DNA of 64,000 nt. Origin: Halictus rubicundus. Lineage: Eukaryota; Arthropoda; Insecta; Hymenoptera; Halictidae. The stretch spans positions 2,046,001 through 2,110,000 of the forward strand of contig NC_135149.1 of NCBI RefSeq assembly GCF_050948215.1, written 5' to 3'. Made by a program: the position numbers and the translations under genes. Below the pieces are notes generated by a model. The model had not been told where the DNA came from, ran no database searches, and saw only the letters and a program-made list of their open reading frames with translations. Shown in pieces: positions 59,003 through 64,000 of this stretch; within the stretch, counting starts at the first letter, position 1; the number at the start of each line of letters is the position of its first letter.

Positions 59003-59729
59003 TCCAAGGGGTACGCCACTTTCGACTCCTCGAACTGTCAATCCGAGGTCGTTCGCGCGTTTTCCGGTGCCAGCATCGTTCGCTGTTGTTTACCAACACC
59101 GCCTGCAAATGCAAAATCATGGTCATTCGCGCGTTCGTCAACCACCTCGATCCTCCCTCGTCTCCTCCCACCACCGTCGTTGTCACTGCTATCATCACCG
59201 CTATCACCTCCTTTCCCCTGAATCGCGAGCAACCAACCCTGCGGTCTCGACCCTCCACGACGCGCGGTTCTTCGTCTTGTTTTTTTTTTTTTTTTTTTTG
59301 TATACGCCTGAACCGCGAAGCGCCATCCAAGCATAGGCCACGTTCAAGAGAATTCTTGGACGAGAATTGATTTACTCTGTATATGGATTAACCAAGCCGG
59401 AAGTAGCTCGTTCGCTCGAGAACGGGGCTATAATTGGTTGAATCCGTGTTAACTCTCCTCTCGACGGTGGTTCGGAACAGAACAAATCGCGCATCTTTTC
59501 TCTTCCTTCTCGCTCGCAACCGCGTCGCTTTCTTCTTCTTTTTCACTCCTCCTATTTGCAACGGACCAACAGCTTCTGAAATCTTCCAAAAAACTGGAAG
59601 GAGAAGATGACGCGTTAACATTTCACGGATACGCTTTCTTGCAGAAAAATTGATCGAAAACGTAGAGATAAACGACTGTATCTTGTTCGGTGATTCGATG
59701 GTTCGTTCGATTCGTTGGTTACACGTTAC

Positions 59730-59765
59730 AAGGCTACGAGGCTACGAGGCTACGAGGCTAGAAAG
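59730..59765. repeat. (GAGGCTAC)n short tandem repeat
   Basis: Four 8-bp units GAGGCTAC, then degenerate GCTAGA units. Confidence 0.85.
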
Positions 59766-60926
59766 CTAGATGGCTAGAAGGGGTGAAAACAACGAGTTTC
59801 GGCACCTTCTCCAGTTGTTCTTCTGCTCCGATTCGGTAAAACTCGCGTAACAATGCCTGGGAATACGTTCGAACGTTCGAGGATCGCATCGAGAACGCGA
59901 ATATTATTTTTCCCTGGCATTCCCGGGTTGTCGCGTACGTCGAGCAACTACACGCAAAATACTGCGCTCGCGCAGACGAGACTGCTCCGTTTCACCGAGG
60001 ACACGGATACGAGCGTACACGGAGAATTCTCGAGAAACTATGAGCGACCAATGGTTCGTTACTCAAAAAAAGAAAAAGAAAGAAGCATTTTACTTAGCCG
60101 TGAACCGTGGATCGATCCGATTGTAGTATCCCTGAGTTCGCGGCACCGTTTCCTGCAACGATTTTCTTGCCCTTATTCCTCTTACTTGTTGCCAGTTACC
60201 TGTTACCAGTTACCGCAATTGCTTTCTCGTTACCATTTGTCACAGAAACGCCTATTTTCGACTGCGAATTCAACGCGACGTGCACGCGTTTCGCGTCGAA
60301 ACACGAAACGAATCTGATTTAACGGGTCACCGATTCCTGCTTACCTTCTGTTCGCGGCTTCGCGTTTCAGAGCTTCGATCTCGCGAAGCGTACGAGATAT
60401 TAGATCGACATACGAGGGGTTTGCGGCGCAGCTCGATTACGACGTTACACCGCGCACCGTTCGCTTCGTTCGCCGAATAAAATTGAAATGAAAATTCGGA
60501 CGCGCGAACACCGAGAGAGAGAGTCGAGTACCAATTAGAATATGGATTCGATGTGCTTCTCCGTTTACGGATGTAGGATTGACGTACGCTCTCGCAACAG
60601 GAGCGTTAGCGTCGTACCAAAATTATTCTAACGCAACACAAGAGAAACGATCGAATAAACGGTGACGATAGAAAACGAAAAAGCGAAAACTCCGATCGAC
60701 TACGGAAAGCAACGAGAGGAACGGGGGAGAAACGTTTGCGAAACGGAGGGAACGACGGACGATCTCGCACAGTGACGAAAGAATACAACAAGAAAGCTGA
60801 TTAAATTGATACTATACCGGTTAAAGTACTGATCGTCCATGAAGGAGAGGAGCACGGAAGCTTAGAATGCTGCTAGATAAAAGATTGCCGATGGCTGGGT
60901 GGTTGACTGACTGGCTCACTAGCTAC

Positions 60927-60998
60927 CTAGCTGGCTGGCTGGCTGGCTGGTTTGTTGGTTGGTTGGTTGGTTGGTTAGCTGGCTGGCTGGCTGGCTCC
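60927..60998. repeat. (GGCT)n/(GGTT)n compound tetranucleotide repeat
   Basis: GGCT units change to GGTT units and back to GGCT. Confidence 0.95.
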
Positions 60999-63175
60999 GA
61001 CGAGAGATTCGGGTCGAACGTCGCGCAAGCTCGCAACACCCCCTTTCTTCTTCGTTTTCTCTCTTGCCGTCTCTCTCGCTTCCTTTTTCTTCCAACTCCC
61101 TCCCACCCAGCCACCCTCTCTCTATCCATCTATCTGGCCCCGTCTCTGTTTCTCCCTTTTCTCTTTTCATCTTTCCCGGCACACGTATATTTAGCAAGGC
61201 TCGTTTTGAGAACTTGCTTTCGTTTTTTCGCGAGCACACCATATTTTTCAGAGCATGCCACTTACCGCCAACCACCGCTTCCACTATCCCTCTTTCCGCG
61301 CTTTTCCTTCCCTCGTGTGCTTCTTCCCCAGCGCTGCTGTAAAAATTCGAAGATAGCTGGTCGAGACGAAACTCATAACGAAACTTATAACGAACAGAAT
61401 ATTCGTTACCTTTCCATCTGTAAAACCACTCTTCGAATGATCCTTTTTTTTTTTACGAATAAGTAATCGCGGACAGATTATTGTTCGCCGCTTTCTATTT
61501 ATCAACACTAATCAACGACGGGCGTCGCGTCGCCCTTACTTTCTTTCTTTTTTTTTTTCGAGAAACAAAGAACCGAACGAAGCACGCGTCGAACGTATTC
61601 AAATACAAAAATATCGAATCGTAGTCAAATAAAGAAATCATCTGGAAATGACGCCGGAATTGCGAGTTTCGCTAATCAGGATGTGGTCAATTCGACAACC
61701 CTTTTCATTCCCGAACGGGGACTTTGTTCCTTTCTCTCGGGTTCGTTGTTTCGCCGAACAAAGACCCGATCGATTTGCAAATTGACAAATTGAACGGTAA
61801 TATTTCCGAGATGATTCGAAACTTGGAACACGAATACAGATTACAGGCGCGGGCACAGCCAGGCACGGGAAAAGGGACAAGGAAGAGAGAGAAGAAAGAA
61901 GTAGAAATGGAGCGAAGAAAGAGAGGAAGACTGTGTCGATGCGGAAAAAACCGAATTTGCAAAAGTTGGTCTATGTAGACACATACTTGTGCGAGTCGAA
62001 AAACGATCTTCGTGAATAGAAAATATATTCGAAAAGAAGATAAGTTTACTTGGTGAAAGGAGCGTTAAGACAATTGCACGCTGCAAATTGCAAGTGTTCG
62101 CAAAGACTTTCGATCGGTTCCAAATTATAAACGGTGTACGCGAGAATTGGAGAAAAGATCCACGAATATTCGTTTAAGAGTTTATTTACAAGTGGCAACA
62201 AAAATACTATCACCTCTTCCTGTATGATTATAGTACGTTAATAACTTTTATCAGATAAACAGGCACGTCGGAAAGAAGTTTCAAACGACGTATTCAGCAA
62301 AAAGGTATTGCTTTTTTGTTTTTAAATAGCAATTTTTCACAATCGTACGTAGAACTACAATCTACAGTTTGTGTCTACGGCTCGCGAGCATTTCGGGGAA
62401 TAGCAACAAATCAATTCCGTCGACTTGACGGAAACGATCGAATGGAAAGAATGAAAAGGCGTAGAATAATCGTCCTCTTCTCTCCTCCCTCATCGTTCTC
62501 TACCTCCATCACCATCTCCATCTCCTCCTCCTTCCTCTTCTTCTTGTTCTTCTTTCTTTCTTTTTCGACTACTCTTCTTTACGGTAACGGTTGCACGCTC
62601 AACAAAAACATTCAAGTTTATTAGACAACCAAAGTTTAGAAGACAACTATGTAGCCAGCCAAGTCGATTCGTAAAACGAGAACGATCCTCCACGGTTCTA
62701 CGAAGCTTGTTTACGGTATAGCTTGCGATCGATCTCTCAAGAAAATTCAATTAGCAATGTTAGCAGAGCATCCGAACACATCAGACTTTTCTTTCTATCC
62801 ATCTTTCTATCTTTCTGTCTTTCTTCGTTTGGTTGTTCCGTTTCGCGGTAGCGAGGCAAACGACGTGAGGCTCTTCTCGTGCACACTGTCCCCTTCCGTT
62901 TGAGATTCGGCAAACTTTTCAAATATGATAGTTACGATATGATTCTCAACCGAAAAGTATTATGTTTTCGATGATAGCGAGTAGTCTTGTTGGAAGGGTT
63001 ACTCGCGCGTTCGCTGGCTAACCGATGATTCGGCTTTCGAAGAGGAAAACTCGCGCCGGTTCCTCGCCCGTACACAGCGTAGCTCAAAAACACGAAGGAA
63101 GCATTCGTTCGATGTGTGAGACGCGTGCACACGCGTTTCTGTACGCGCGAGAACGCCCGCGTTAATATACATACG

Positions 63176-63225
63176 TGCGTGCATACATACATACATATAT
63201 ACATACATACATACATACATGTATG
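63176..63225. repeat. (CATA)n microsatellite
   Basis: About ten CATA units with one TATA interruption. Confidence 0.9.
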
Positions 63226-63856
63226 TGTATATGTACACGGACGGGGACGCACATGTATACGTATACATATATCATATCCTCGGTGTCCCCGAGTAAGAGT
63301 ACTATCGATTATATTCCGAGAAGATTCTCTGCGACCGGTTCTCGAGAACAAAATCATGTCGCAAAGTGGAGTACAGTTTGTTCGAGAAACGCGTTTGTTC
63401 TCGAGAAAGATCAATCTTGTTGAATGGCCGCAATACACAGAGATCCAGATTCAACGAACGACCGAGGAAACGAGGCGAAATTGCGTGCTTCGACTTACGT
63501 ATTTTGAAATGTTTGCATACCCTCCTCGATTCGCCATTAATCTTAATAGCTCGTCAGTTAAATAAATGTTATTCTACGATCGCGACGATGCGGAGTAACG
63601 CAAAACTGTTGTTGTACGGTTTTAATTTTCCAAGTAGAGTACGGCCGTACACGCGTTTCCTTCGGACTTTCGAAATCGATTGATTCTTGACCAAGCATTC
63701 GTTACTTTACGCGTCTATCCGAACGGTCGGTTCGCAATTTGTATTCGATGCGGGATCACGTTCGAGCGGATACTGTCAAATATATCGGGACACCTTACAC
63801 GCGCGTGTTTTAAGCGCACACGCGCTTCTTCTTGTCGTTGCTGGCGATGCGCGACA

Positions 63857-63960
63857 AGATACGATACGATACAATATAATACGATACGTTACAATACGAT
63901 ACGATACGATACGATACGATACGATACGATACGATACTATACGATACGATACGATACGAG
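63857..63960. repeat. (ATACG)n pentanucleotide array
   Basis: About 20 units of ATACG with scattered variants (ACAAT, ATAAT, ATACT), ending GAGATACT. Confidence 0.95.
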
Positions 63961-64000
63961 ATACTAGAAAGGTTGCGTAAAACTGAACGGCAAAACAAGT

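Larger units (their letters stand above)
59003..64000. other. Upstream region of the culd-like gene with simple repeats
   Basis: About 5 kb with no gene I can support. Expected contents are the culd-like promoter and 5' UTR. Notable are a T-run (59280-59299), GAGGCTAC repeats, GGCT/GGTT repeats, CATA repeats and an ATACG array at the end. An 84-codon plus-strand frame at 61724-61978 is Lys/Arg/Glu-rich and unrecognised. Confidence 0.5.

Noticed and set aside
61724..61978. 84-codon plus-strand frame starting with a hydrophobic stretch
   Set aside because: Charged tail from purine-rich sequence, no recognisable family; insufficient to call a gene.
1..64000. tRNA, rRNA or known conserved miRNA genes
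   Set aside because: I scanned for tRNA T-arm boxes and for well-known insect miRNA seeds by eye and saw no convincing candidate; a covariance-model search would be decisive.

Overview
This 64 kb window is eukaryotic nuclear DNA from an insect. Genes are split by short GT-AG introns (often 80-100 bp), intergenic DNA is rich in AG/CT microsatellites, and several small terminal-inverted-repeat (TIR) elements are present. The proteins are arthropod-like. A hymenopteran, perhaps an ant, is my best guess, but that rests on overall texture and not on a diagnostic marker.

Layout. The left end (1-1252) is an internally deleted Ty3/gypsy-type LTR retrotransposon on the minus strand. From about 1.3 to 28 kb I find no convincing protein gene. 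This half holds local duplications (4.1/7.2 kb, 12 kb, 20 kb, 25 kb), a purine/pyrimidine microsatellite cluster (9.9-16.3 kb), and two related minisatellites (13.2-14.2 and 17.3-18.1 kb) that seem to share a ~16-bp ancestral unit.

Genes by position: a COMM-domain gene (COMMD7-like, +, 28.0-28.5 kb); DSTYK kinase (-, 29.7-33.3 kb); an APCDD1-like Wnt-inhibitor family gene (+, 37.6-41.4 kb); a possible small signal-anchor protein (+, 43.0-43.4 kb); selenium-binding protein/methanethiol oxidase SELENBP1 (+, 43.9-46.4 kb, eight exons, with a TATA/Inr/DPE-like promoter); the splicing factor BUD31 (+, 49.7-50.4 kb, 144 codons); an unrecognised Thr/Glu-rich protein with three TQT motifs (-, 50.9 to about 52.6 kb); and a multi-CUB/LDLa transmembrane receptor resembling Drosophila culd (-, 55.8-59.0 kb, three exons). 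The last 5 kb looks like upstream sequence with simple repeats.

The genes have unrelated housekeeping, signalling and membrane roles and do not form a pathway. Exon models were built by hand from reading frame, splice consensus and remembered family architecture. BUD31, SELENBP1 and DSTYK are near certain, culd-like and APCDD1-like are good, and the COMMD7 start and the TQT-protein 5' end are open. The observations I would look at first are a 158-nt hairpin in SELENBP1 intron 5, the paired minisatellites, and the TQT-motif protein.
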